Origin: Clostridiales bacterium
Lineage (GTDB): Bacteria; Bacillota; Clostridia; Christensenellales; UBA1242
Direction of reading: 5' to 3'
Length of the DNA stretch: 64,000 nucleotides
Assembly (NCBI GenBank): GCA_918262735.1
Contig: CAKJYJ010000002.1
Location: 80,008-144,007 of the forward strand
A program made the position numbers and the translations under genes. How positions within the stretch are numbered: position 1 is the first letter of the stretch; each line of letters starts with the position of its first letter. The notes below the pieces were generated by a model. That model worked only from the letters and a program-made list of their open reading frames with translations, had not been told where the DNA came from and made no database searches. Below are positions 44,796 through 52,843 of this stretch, in pieces.

Positions 44796-47700
44796 TTATA
44801 TTAAAATAGGACTTTTAGGCTTCTTTTTTAAAGCATATTTATCTTCAAATTCTTCAATTTCAAATAAATCATAAATTTTTATCTTGTTAATGATTTGTAT
44901 ATTTAAATCATTTTTTATTAAAACAATTTTCTGTTTTAACTTTCTAAAATCACTATTATATGCTTTTAACAATCTTAACAAAACAGCTTCATTATCTATG
45001 CAAGACAATAAATGTTCTATTAAGTTGTTTTTATAGCCTGGTGATTCAATACTTATTAACAAATCTTCATAGCAATTAGAAAATGTTAAATCTGTGTCAT
45101 AAAGAGAATTTTGTTCAACAATTTTATATATAACTAAACTGTTCTTTTCTATAAAATCCGAACTTAAAAGTTTTAAAATTTCAATTTTAACATTTTTAAT
45201 GACGGTTTGTGACTGTAAAAATTTTAATGCATTTTCGTTATTTTTTGATAGTGCAAGGATAACCCTACTATCTTTCACAATAGATACATCATTAATAAGA
45301 ACAGGATTTAAAGTATAAAATTCGACTATTAAGTCCGTATCTGTAACTGTGCTAATTATATAGTTGTAGAATTCTTGTGGTTGATTAGTTTGAATTCTAT
45401 TTACCACTAATATTTTTACAAATTCATTGATGTTTTTATTTACATAATCTATCAATCCATTATGAGATGTAAAATTGGTATAACTCAACTCTTTATCAAT
45501 TATTTGCAAATTATTATAATCGAATCTAAATAAAGAATTGCTGATGATTGCCGATAGTAATTCCACATTTTGCTCACATCCAGAAATATTATTAAAAGTT
45601 ATATTAATTGATTTTAAGTTATTTGTTAAATTTTTGAGTTGATGTTGATCTAATTTTGATAGTTTAATTAAATCATAATTTTTTATTTTATCCTTAATCT
45701 TACTGTTTAAATTGATTTTAGAAAAAACTTGGCAGTCTAAGCATAGTAATATTTTTATCCATGCAGTAGATTTATAAGAATTGTCATCGTTTGAAATCAG
45801 TTCTGCAATTAAGTTTCCATTTGCCTTAAACATCTCCGTGGAAATTGTTTCAAAATTTTCGTCGTTACAATCTAATGATGTAAACAATTTTTCAAGATTT
45901 GAACTATTATTTTTTAGAAGTTTGCTTAAATTTAATCTGTTATTTTCAGCAAAAAACTTTACAATATCATAGTTGAAAGAAGCAGGATTTTCATATAAGT
46001 TATTTTTCAACTCCGAGAAAATGTATTCAATATTCGTTAATTTCGTATTAAAATCATTAGAAACATTAGAATAAGCATTTCTAATAAATGTTAAATCCGT
46101 TTCATTGCTATTGTTTTTATATGTCAATGAAATATATTTACTATAACTTTCATTTATTAGATCTTGAGTAATAAGTTGTTTAATTAATACAATAAATTTT
46201 TCATCAATGTAGCTTTCGTTTTTCTCTTTGTAATCTTTAAGCAATTTTTCTAACACATCTGCTTTTTCAAGATAAAGTTTGCAAGCCTTTATATTTGTGT
46301 ATTCATTTACTTCAGCTTCTAAAGAATCAATCTTATTCATTATGTCATGTTTATATTTTTCTTTGACTAATTCTTTGTCATTATGTAGAGACACAAGATC
46401 CTTTATCCTTTCTTTTAGATAATCGCTAAATTCAAGAGATGTCTGTCTTGGTGGATAATATGAAATTTCAACAATTAAAGAATTGGTATTTTTTATTACA
46501 TCCCAATCCACATCGGAGTTCATTATATTATCTATACTACTAAATGAAGCTGTCAGTCCTTTTATTTTAAATGAGGAATTTAAATTAAAATGAGATTGGT
46601 TATCTCTCAAAAAGTCTCGAATTAATGCTAATAAAGTATATTTTGGATCTAGACAGTATTCTTTATCTTTTAGTGCTCTAGTCAAATGCTCTATTTCTAA
46701 CTGCTTAGTACCAGTAATTTGTTTGATTGTTTCTTCTTTTTTTTCAAAGATTGCATCTATAATACTCTCATTGTACTGCAATTTCGCAAATTCATGAGGA
46801 TAAAGATTTTTTAATACTAATACAGATAACAAACTGTCATTGTTATATATTTCAACATTGTTTAACTTCTTATAAAAATCATATTCGTTGCATATATTTT
46901 TAATGGTTCTTAAATCAGATACATACAAAGATAAAATTTTTAATGCATTGTCTGAAATTTCGCCATCCTTTATGTACTCTTTAAATTTATATAAGGAATT
47001 TGTATAATCGACAATAGGAACAACAGGTATTATATAGTCAAAAAATTTATGCTTGTCCTGATTTTGAAACAAATCATCCTTAATTGCATATATAAATCTT
47101 ATTTTTTTATTTAAATATTTCGAATTATTTAGCAGTGAATTCAATTCTCTAAGATGAGAAAAGAATAACAAATCATTATATCTATCAATATCTTCAAAAA
47201 TTACTGTATCATAGGAGGTTTCTTTGAAGAAATATATTAATTCGTCTAAAAATTTATTGTAAACACTTTCATATCTTTCACATTCAAAGCTTGTTGAGTT
47301 TTTGGTAAAAGTGATTTTTGACAATCGAAAATTTTTATAAAAATAGTAAATTATATTAAACGATAAATACATTGCACTTGATATTAATGCAACAAATACC
47401 AATAAAGATAACCAGGTTGATACTGATGTTTTATTGAAATTAACTATATAATTTATACAATTGAAACTACAAAACAATATAATAGATAAAATACAAGATA
47501 AAAAAATTAAAATATTTGAGGATGTTTTTAACGTTGTTGGATATTCTCTTTTTATTTTTGAAAAAGGTAAAGTTTTTTGACTTTCTTGATAAATTAATTG
47601 CTGTATTATACTTTGCTCTACCTTTTCTATTTTCTCTTGTCTTTTAAAACTTTCATCTATATCAAGTTTTTCATTTGTTTTTGATTGACTATTATCATAT

Positions 47701-47921
47701 TCATTTGAATCTGAAAATTCAATCATATTGATATTTATATATTTTGATGGATTTTGCTCTTTTAATTTTAGTAGTATTGTGCTTTTCCCTGAGCCATAAG
47801 CACCCATAAGTGCTATGTTTTTTACATTGTCTTCATTTTGTGCCTCTTCAAATTCTTTTAAATATGGCTTTACTTTTTCTTCATCGATATTTGATAGGTT
47901 TGTTGATAATGCTCTTGACAT
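44796..47921 (-). CDS. YobI-type membrane P-loop NTPase, putative defence protein
   Basis: This 1041-aa protein opens like the YobI P-loop NTPase family: VKPYLKEFEEAQNEDNVKNI then Walker A ALMGAYGSGKSTILLK near residue 40. Two adjacent membrane spans (about 135-190) interrupt the NTPase domain, as in KAP-type ATPases, and TVIFEDIDRYNDLLFF (near 240) is Walker B. IRFIYAIKDDLFQ is sensor-like. The remaining 650 residues are helical and rich in Asn, Leu and Ser, with no motif I know. Large KAP/YobI-like ATPases with long effector tails recur in defence islands. AAGGAG and an extended -10 lie upstream. Confidence 0.75.
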   Translation of the reverse strand: MSRALSTNLSNIDEEKVKPYLKEFEEAQNEDNVKNIALMGAYGSGKSTILLKLKEQNPSKYININMIEFSDSNEYDNSQSKTNEKLDIDESFKRQEKIEKVEQSIIQQLIYQESQKTLPFSKIKREYPTTLKTSSNILIFLSCILSIILFCSFNCINYIVNFNKTSVSTWLSLLVFVALISSAMYLSFNIIYYFYKNFRLSKITFTKNSTSFECERYESVYNKFLDELIYFFKETSYDTVIFEDIDRYNDLLFFSHLRELNSLLNNSKYLNKKIRFIYAIKDDLFQNQDKHKFFDYIIPVVPIVDYTNSLYKFKEYIKDGEISDNALKILSLYVSDLRTIKNICNEYDFYKKLNNVEIYNNDSLLSVLVLKNLYPHEFAKLQYNESIIDAIFEKKEETIKQITGTKQLEIEHLTRALKDKEYCLDPKYTLLALIRDFLRDNQSHFNLNSSFKIKGLTASFSSIDNIMNSDVDWDVIKNTNSLIVEISYYPPRQTSLEFSDYLKERIKDLVSLHNDKELVKEKYKHDIMNKIDSLEAEVNEYTNIKACKLYLEKADVLEKLLKDYKEKNESYIDEKFIVLIKQLITQDLINESYSKYISLTYKNNSNETDLTFIRNAYSNVSNDFNTKLTNIEYIFSELKNNLYENPASFNYDIVKFFAENNRLNLSKLLKNNSSNLEKLFTSLDCNDENFETISTEMFKANGNLIAELISNDDNSYKSTAWIKILLCLDCQVFSKINLNSKIKDKIKNYDLIKLSKLDQHQLKNLTNNLKSINITFNNISGCEQNVELLSAIISNSLFRFDYNNLQIIDKELSYTNFTSHNGLIDYVNKNINEFVKILVVNRIQTNQPQEFYNYIISTVTDTDLIVEFYTLNPVLINDVSIVKDSRVILALSKNNENALKFLQSQTVIKNVKIEILKLLSSDFIEKNSLVIYKIVEQNSLYDTDLTFSNCYEDLLISIESPGYKNNLIEHLLSCIDNEAVLLRLLKAYNSDFRKLKQKIVLIKNDLNIQIINKIKIYDLFEIEEFEDKYALKKKPKSPILI

Positions 47922-47943
47922 CTTTTGTATACTCCTTTTGTTA

Positions 47944-47956
47944 ATTATAACATAAA
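47944..47956 (-). promoter_or_regulatory. Extended -10 promoter TTTATGTTATAAT (YobI-type gene)
   Basis: Minus-strand TTTATGTTATAAT 23 bases before ATG 47921. Confidence 0.65.
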
Positions 47957-47999
47957 TTGGAGCAGATTGTATATTTTTTGATAAATATTTATAAATGAC

Positions 48000-48028
48000 T
48001 TGCTATTAATTTTTTATTAAGGTATAGT
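48000..48028 (+). promoter_or_regulatory. Promoter of the small gene at 48050
   Basis: TTGCTA, 17 bases, TATAGT. The AAATGACTTGC overlapping the -35 is identical to the sequence before the 41959 gene of element A. Confidence 0.6.
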
Positions 48029-48049
48029 ACGACACAACTTGGAGGCAAT

Positions 48050-48289
48050 ATGGAAGAAATAAAAGACCTTGTTTACGAGCAATTGGCAAGTAGAAGAATA
48101 TCTGCTGAGGAAGAATTGCAACTTATTAAAATTTGCGAAAAGGAAGATGCCTTTGTTAAGGAATTCTCTAAAGCAAAGTGGCGAGAGTATTATGATTTAG
48201 ACATAGAAAAAGGCCAACTTGTAAACCTACAAATTGACCATGTTGTTGAGATTACTTATAATATTTGTAAGAATTTATTCAATTCCTAA
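48050..48289 (+). CDS. Small accessory protein, paralogue of the gene at 42536
   Basis: This 79-aa helical protein has RISAEEELQLIKIC, FSKAKWREYYDLDIEKGQL and VVEITYNICKNLF. It is about two-thirds identical to the element A copy, and the last 70 coding bases are nearly the same at DNA level. TTGGAGG precedes the ATG. Its 3' end overlaps the convergent gene at 48275 by 15 bases, just as the element A copy overlaps the HEPN-like gene. Function unknown. Confidence 0.8.
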   Translation: MEEIKDLVYEQLASRRISAEEELQLIKICEKEDAFVKEFSKAKWREYYDLDIEKGQLVNLQIDHVVEITYNICKNLFNS

Positions 48290-49084
48290 ATAATGTTTTA
48301 TATTGTGAAAAAATTTTGTTGCAAAATAAATTTTATCAACTTCAAGTTGATACCCCTCAATCATCATACTTTTGGATGGAACTGGGAAATTTGCATCATA
48401 ATCAACTAATCCAAGTTTTATTAATTTTTGTACTGAAAGATGTTTGTCTTGGCCAATTGAATAGTTTGACTCATTATGGAAGTAATTTTCATATATTTCT
48501 TCACTCTTATTAAAGTCTTTAAGAACATCTATATCTGTTTCGTTTAAACAATTTATAACATTTAAAATATATTTAAAATCATCATTTGAAGTGAAAATTA
48601 ACTCATCTAGGATAGTATCTACAATATATTCAGCATATTTATTAATTTTTTCTTTTGATTTCTCTTTTATTGTTGTATCAATTGTATCTTGTAAATTAAA
48701 AGAAAAATTTCTTAATTCATCTTCTGTCTTTTGTTTGATTTTAGAAAAAAATTCTTCTTTATCTAAAACATAGTTATTTACGGTATCTATTTGTTTTTCA
48801 AAATGATTAATATTATTTTTTAGTTCAAAATTGTCTTTTTCAAGTTTTCTTATTTTTAATTTAAGTAATTTATTGTCAGAAATCAAACAGTTTAGCCTAT
48901 CAACTAATATGTTTAAATTATCCTGAGCTAGTTTTTTATTGTATGCGCCAATACCTAAACCGATAAGAGTGTTTATAGGACACACAACTCCACCTATATT
49001 AAATATCAACTCAAACTGTTCTGCAAAATTATTTTGCCTTAATTCAATTGGTTTTATATTTTTACTTATAAAATTATTTTCCAT
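48275..49084 (-). CDS. Abi-alpha (DUF4393)-like protein
   Basis: This 269-aa protein starts with a hydrophobic Gly-rich segment (IFNIGGVVCPINTLIGLGIGAY). A coiled coil follows (residues about 60-110), then a helical region and a C-terminal winged-helix-like part (LSVQKLIKLGLVDYDA, then YQLEVDKIYFATKFF). This order (Gly-rich membrane segment, helical body, LGLI/LT-type end) resembles the abortive-infection alpha family. The match is by pattern only. Start is uncertain (49084 or 49102); neither has a clear ribosome site. It overlaps the small gene at 48050 tail to tail. Confidence 0.5.
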   Translation of the reverse strand: MENNFISKNIKPIELRQNNFAEQFELIFNIGGVVCPINTLIGLGIGAYNKKLAQDNLNILVDRLNCLISDNKLLKLKIRKLEKDNFELKNNINHFEKQIDTVNNYVLDKEEFFSKIKQKTEDELRNFSFNLQDTIDTTIKEKSKEKINKYAEYIVDTILDELIFTSNDDFKYILNVINCLNETDIDVLKDFNKSEEIYENYFHNESNYSIGQDKHLSVQKLIKLGLVDYDANFPVPSKSMMIEGYQLEVDKIYFATKFFHNIKHYLGIE

Positions 49085-49150
49085 ATGTGTAATATAACAC
49101 ATTTTGCTTAAAATTAAAAGTATTTATAATATTTATGAAATTTTTTAAAT

Positions 49151-49163
49151 TTTATGTTATAAT
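49151..49163 (+). promoter_or_regulatory. Extended -10 promoter TTTATGTTATAAT (49187 gene)
   Basis: Exact copy of the motif found before the KwaB, RM and YobI operons, 23 bases before the ATG. Confidence 0.65.
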
Positions 49164-49186
49164 GTAACTATAAGAGGTATACACTA

Positions 49187-49573
49187 ATGGATTTTAATGA
49201 ATATTTGAGAAGAATAAATTATCAACCAAATTCTGCCCATATCCCAGATAGTATTATAAAAGGATTTGAAGAAGAAAAACGCAAGGAAGAATTAGAAATA
49301 CAGAAGGCCAATAAAATAATGCAAATGCAAAAAGATGTTGAAACTCAAAAATCTAGCCAAGACGCAATGGCCAGGCATTTACAAGAATTGGTTGCTTTAC
49401 AACATGAGTATAATGTAATTATTCAAAACCAATGTGAAGAATTAAAAAGGCAAAATGTTGCACAAAAGAATGAACTGAAGAAACAAAAGATCTGGAATTG
49501 GATTACTTATGGAATAACCACAGCAATTGCTGTCGCTTCTGTTGTTGCAACCTTTATTGGAATTTTTAAGTAA
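49187..49573 (+). CDS. Coiled-coil protein with C-terminal membrane anchor
   Basis: This 128-aa protein has a charged coiled coil through about residues 25-100 (EEEKRKEELEIQKANKIMQM) and a terminal membrane span (ITTAIAVASVVATFIGIF). It has the same size and layout as the element A protein at 40767, though sequence identity is low. It is the last gene before the right end of element B, with its own promoter. AGAGG precedes the ATG. Unknown function; a tail-anchored scaffold or sensor is a guess. Confidence 0.75.
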   Translation: MDFNEYLRRINYQPNSAHIPDSIIKGFEEEKRKEELEIQKANKIMQMQKDVETQKSSQDAMARHLQELVALQHEYNVIIQNQCEELKRQNVAQKNELKKQKIWNWITYGITTAIAVASVVATFIGIFK

Positions 49574-49577
49574 ATGT

Positions 49578-49764
49578 TGAAAATGCACCCAAAGTGCAAA
49601 ATCTTGCAAAAGTTCACCATTTGTGCACCGTAGATTTGAAAGGGTTTGAGTAAAAGATACAAAAGTTAGCCGTTTTGGTTAAGATATTACAGAATTTTGA
49701 CTACATTTTTCATAAAAATTGCGATTTTTGATTATAAACACGCTAATTTTATAATTTTCCATTG
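49578..49764. repeat. Right-end repeat of element B
   Basis: Homologous to 43354-43541 of element A over about 190 bases, including AAAGTTCACCATTTGTGCACCGT and ATAATTTTCCATTGCTCC. It marks the outer end of the second element. Confidence 0.85.
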
Positions 49765-49809
49765 CTCCCTCGCGATAGGTCGGATGTTCTAATCATCTCA
49801 GTCGCACCA
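49765..49809 (+). pseudogene. Decayed 3' half of tRNA-Arg; attR of element B
   Basis: It aligns to the 43542 half but the core has drifted (CTCCCTCG), the T-loop is TTCTAAT instead of TTCGAAT, and the acceptor CAGTCGC no longer pairs with GCAGCCG at two positions. This is what an abandoned tRNA end should look like, which makes element B the older insertion. Confidence 0.8.
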
Positions 49810-49821
49810 AAATTAAATGGG

Positions 49822-49851
49822 AAAAAGACCAACGGGTGGTTGGTCTTTTTT
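49822..49851. terminator. Bidirectional Rho-independent terminator
   Basis: AAAAAGACCAAC-GGGTG-GTTGGTCTTTTT, between the tRNA remnant and the convergent ABC transporter gene. Confidence 0.9.
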
Positions 49852-49881
49852 GGAGCACAAGTAACAAGGGGTGGGTGATTT

Positions 49882-51681
49882 TTATATGTTTTCTGCGAGG
49901 AACATTGCTTTGAATTTTTCGTTGCGGTTGAACAGTTCGTCAAATGAGCCCTCGTCAATTATTTTTCCTTCGTCTAGGAAGAATATTTTATCAACATTCT
50001 TAATGGTTGTTAGTCGGTGAGCAACTATTACTATTGTGCTGTGTCCCTTTAATTCGTCTATGCTTCGTTTGATGTCATTTTGAGCAAAATTATCTAAAGA
50101 GCTTGTGCTTTCATCAAAGATAACAATAGGGGAGTGTCTTAAAAAGGCTCTTGCAATTGCTAATCTTTGTTTTTGTCCGCCAGAGAGTTTTATTCCACTT
50201 TCGCCAACTCTTGTGTTTATTCCGTTTGGAAGACTGTTTATAAAGAATTTTAGAGATGCCTTTTGTATACATTCATCAATTTCTTCATCAGTTGCATCAC
50301 CATTTGCAAGTAGTAAATTTTCTTTTATTGTCATGTCAAATATATATGGGAATTGGTTAACAAGTGATATTGCATGGCGTAGGCTTTGTTTGTTTAAGTC
50401 GTTGATGTTAATGCCATCAATTAAAACTTCACCGCCGTCAACTTCAAACATTTTTGTCATTAAATTTAGAATTGTTGATTTACCACTTCCAGACTTACCA
50501 ACAAACGCAACGGTTGTGTTTGGAACAATCCTGAAAGAAATATCCGAGAACACTTTATTTTCAGATTTAAGAATTAATTGTTTTTCTTTATGTTTATTCT
50601 TTTTGGTTGGTTCAATAAAGTCGTATTCCTTAAACGAGTATTCAACATTCTTAAACTCAATTTCGCCAACAATGTCATATTTATCTTTATTGCCAAACTT
50701 TTCTGTAATAAACTCTTTTTCATCAAACAATGCAAACATTCTTCCGTGGCATATCTTTATATCGATATATCTATCAGCAATGTGTCCAATTGTCCAAACA
50801 AGTTGACGAATTGAAGACCTGTTTGAGAAAATAATCATAAACACGCCAAGTGTTAGCAAGCTTAATTGCATTAAATATATTCCAAGAAGGATTATTCCCA
50901 TTCCGCCAACTTCAACAATCAAGTTTCTGCCAGAGTATAAATTTCTATCAACAGTATTCATATGGAACAATGATTTTTTGTATGCTTCGTAGTTCTCTTT
51001 TGAATACTCACCAAGCTCATGCTCTAGTCCCAAAGATTTTATATCTTTTTCGCTTCTTACAATTTCGGTGGTAAGAGATGTTATTTTGTCATTTTTTCTT
51101 CTAACATCAGCACGATTTTTTCTTCTAGCTTTAACTCTGAATAATTCTATAATCATTCCAATTATTAAAGTTGCCAAGAAAATTAATCCTACATATCCAT
51201 TTAATGTTGATATGTAAATTAGCATAATAACTGCGGTGACAATATCGGTTGTTAATTCGACCAATTCTGCGAGACTATCTACAATTTTTTCTGGGTCAGA
51301 AACAATTCTTTGAACAAAGGTTCCTGTTTCATGGTCTCCAAATGTTTTTGAATTAAGTTTGAATGCCTGTGTTGCCAGGTCATAGTTTAAACTTGACATA
51401 ATTTTGGTTGATGCCAAATCAAATTCAAGTCCACACACATACCAACCGATTCGCTGAAACACTGTTAACATTAGTGTTAGCACTGCATAATTTAGTGCCC
51501 CCGTAAAGTCGGTTGGGTTTGATGCCAATAGTTCAATAACCTTTGCGAGCGCAAGGGTAATAAATATGTTACAGACGCTTGCAACAATGTATGAAAAAAG
51601 ATAAAGCGAGATGTGTAGCTTTTGTTGTTTTAGATATTTGAATATGTTTTGTTTTTTGTTTTTTATCTTTTGTGCTTTCAT
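49882..51681 (-). CDS. ABC exporter, fused membrane and ATPase domains
   Basis: This 599-aa half-transporter has six membrane spans in the first 320 residues (type IV exporter fold) and a nucleotide-binding domain with Walker A AFVGKSGSGKSTILNL, Q-loop NQFPYIFD, signature KLSGGQKQRLAIARA, Walker B PIVIFDESTSSLD and the H-loop VAHRLTT. It would work as a dimer to expel a lipid, peptide or drug. The ATPase domain has an insert (EPTKKNKHKEKQ) before the A-loop region. A 25-codon leader ORF and terminator lie directly upstream, which suggests attenuation control, as known for some drug exporters. It lies outside the element, in host sequence. Confidence 0.92.
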   Translation of the reverse strand: MKAQKIKNKKQNIFKYLKQQKLHISLYLFSYIVASVCNIFITLALAKVIELLASNPTDFTGALNYAVLTLMLTVFQRIGWYVCGLEFDLASTKIMSSLNYDLATQAFKLNSKTFGDHETGTFVQRIVSDPEKIVDSLAELVELTTDIVTAVIMLIYISTLNGYVGLIFLATLIIGMIIELFRVKARRKNRADVRRKNDKITSLTTEIVRSEKDIKSLGLEHELGEYSKENYEAYKKSLFHMNTVDRNLYSGRNLIVEVGGMGIILLGIYLMQLSLLTLGVFMIIFSNRSSIRQLVWTIGHIADRYIDIKICHGRMFALFDEKEFITEKFGNKDKYDIVGEIEFKNVEYSFKEYDFIEPTKKNKHKEKQLILKSENKVFSDISFRIVPNTTVAFVGKSGSGKSTILNLMTKMFEVDGGEVLIDGININDLNKQSLRHAISLVNQFPYIFDMTIKENLLLANGDATDEEIDECIQKASLKFFINSLPNGINTRVGESGIKLSGGQKQRLAIARAFLRHSPIVIFDESTSSLDNFAQNDIKRSIDELKGHSTIVIVAHRLTTIKNVDKIFFLDEGKIIDEGSFDELFNRNEKFKAMFLAENI

Positions 51682-51707
51682 ATATACCTCTTTTAATGAA
51701 GACCTAA

Positions 51708-51752
51708 AAAAAAGACCTTCAAATACATGTTTTCAATGTAAGCGAAGGCCTC
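51708..51752 (-). terminator. Attenuator terminator before the ABC exporter
   Basis: Minus strand GGCCTTCGCTTACAT and ATGTATTTGAAGGTC form an imperfect stem followed by T8. It ends 27 bases before the exporter ATG, so read-through is needed for expression. The CTTCGC of its 5' arm can instead pair with GCGAAG (about 51812-51817) inside the leader ORF. Confidence 0.8.
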
Positions 51753-51779
51753 TATTTAACTTTGACTTGTGAAAAATTA

Positions 51780-51857
51780 TCACAAAATCTCCTTGATAAA
51801 AGGAAGACACTTCGCGCCTGTTAAATAATTAATTTTTGATACTAAAATTCTATTCAT
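51780..51857 (-). CDS. 25-aa leader peptide of the ABC exporter
   Basis: AAGGAGGACAAAACA precedes an ATG that opens a 25-codon ORF (MNRILVSKINYLTGAKCLPF and five more residues), ending TGA. A strong ribosome site on a tiny ORF, a terminator 28 bases later and a complementary GCGAAG/CTTCGC pair form the layout of ribosome-dependent attenuation. A stalled ribosome early in the ORF would leave GCGAAG free to disrupt the terminator. The inducing condition (for example a ribosome-binding antibiotic) is inference. Too short for the ORF track. Confidence 0.68.
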   Translation of the reverse strand: MNRILVSKINYLTGAKCLPFIKEIL

Positions 51858-51967
51858 TGTTTTGTCCTCCTTTTGTAAATTTTTATTTTTTATCGACTTG
51901 ACAATAAGTTAACAGAAAAACATGTTGTTGTCAATAGAAAATTTATTTTTTTTATACTCATTATTAA

Positions 51968-52774
51968 TTATTCATTAAAAAAATCATTTTTTTTGAACAT
52001 GGCTTTAAAGAATTTTCTAAAAGCCCTGCCAGTTGTTAGCCATGCAACCCGTCCATTATTCTTTTTGTTTTTAATCATTCTTGGAACAACATATGCAGAG
52101 ATTGTTTCTGGGTAGTCACCAAGAATATTGTAAACATTTTTGACTTTGTTAGAAAGTTCAACTTTGGTTTCGCCGCCATTGGCTTGTGTTAGAAAGTTTG
52201 TAATCATAATTCCAGGCGTTAAACGGCAGACCAAAACATTGTTGTTGTAATGTGATGTAGATTCTTTTGCTAGTGCTTCGGTAAAATAGGTGATGGCTCT
52301 TTTTGCGGTTCCGTATATTGTCAGCCCAGTTTTCATTGCGTCATTACTGCCATAGCCCTCAACGTTATATATTTGGCCATAGCCCTGTTTAGCCATATGT
52401 GCAAATGCGATTCTGCTTCCGTTAATTGCGCCCTTTAGGTCAATATTTAATAAAAAGTCTATATCTTTTTCTGTTAAAAGAGCAACAGGAAGGTCTGGCT
52501 GATTAACTCCGGCATTATTAATCCAAATATCAACGGAACCAAAGGTATCAATTGTTTTGTTTAATAGGTCTTCAATCATTTCACTTTTTGTAACATCACA
52601 AACAACCGTTAAAATTTTTGCTTCGGATTTAATTTCCTCTAGTTCTTCTTTAGCCTTTTTTAAACCGTCTTGGTTTATGTCGCTTAAAACAACATTAAAG
52701 TTATTTTTTCTAAAGTCCTTTGCCATTGCAAAGCCAAAGCCCCTTGCGGAGCCGGTAATAACAACAGTTTTCAT
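51968..52774 (-). CDS. Short-chain dehydrogenase/reductase
   Basis: This 268-aa classical SDR has cofactor loop VVITGSARGFGFAMA (TGxxxGxG) at the N-terminus, NNAGVNQPDLP as the NAG motif, and YGTAKRA giving Y-x3-K. The catalytic Ser position near NVEGYGSNDAMK is not obvious, which is a little unusual. VVLSDINQDG with Asp after strand 2 favours NAD(H). Substrate unknown. GAGGAG precedes the ATG. It stands alone. Confidence 0.85.
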   Translation of the reverse strand: MKTVVITGSARGFGFAMAKDFRKNNFNVVLSDINQDGLKKAKEELEEIKSEAKILTVVCDVTKSEMIEDLLNKTIDTFGSVDIWINNAGVNQPDLPVALLTEKDIDFLLNIDLKGAINGSRIAFAHMAKQGYGQIYNVEGYGSNDAMKTGLTIYGTAKRAITYFTEALAKESTSHYNNNVLVCRLTPGIMITNFLTQANGGETKVELSNKVKNVYNILGDYPETISAYVVPRMIKNKKNNGRVAWLTTGRAFRKFFKAMFKKNDFFNE

Positions 52775-52843
52775 TTTGTATCTCCTCTAATTTATTATAT
52801 CACCGTTTATAAATATTTCAAAACAAATATATTATTACTTTTG

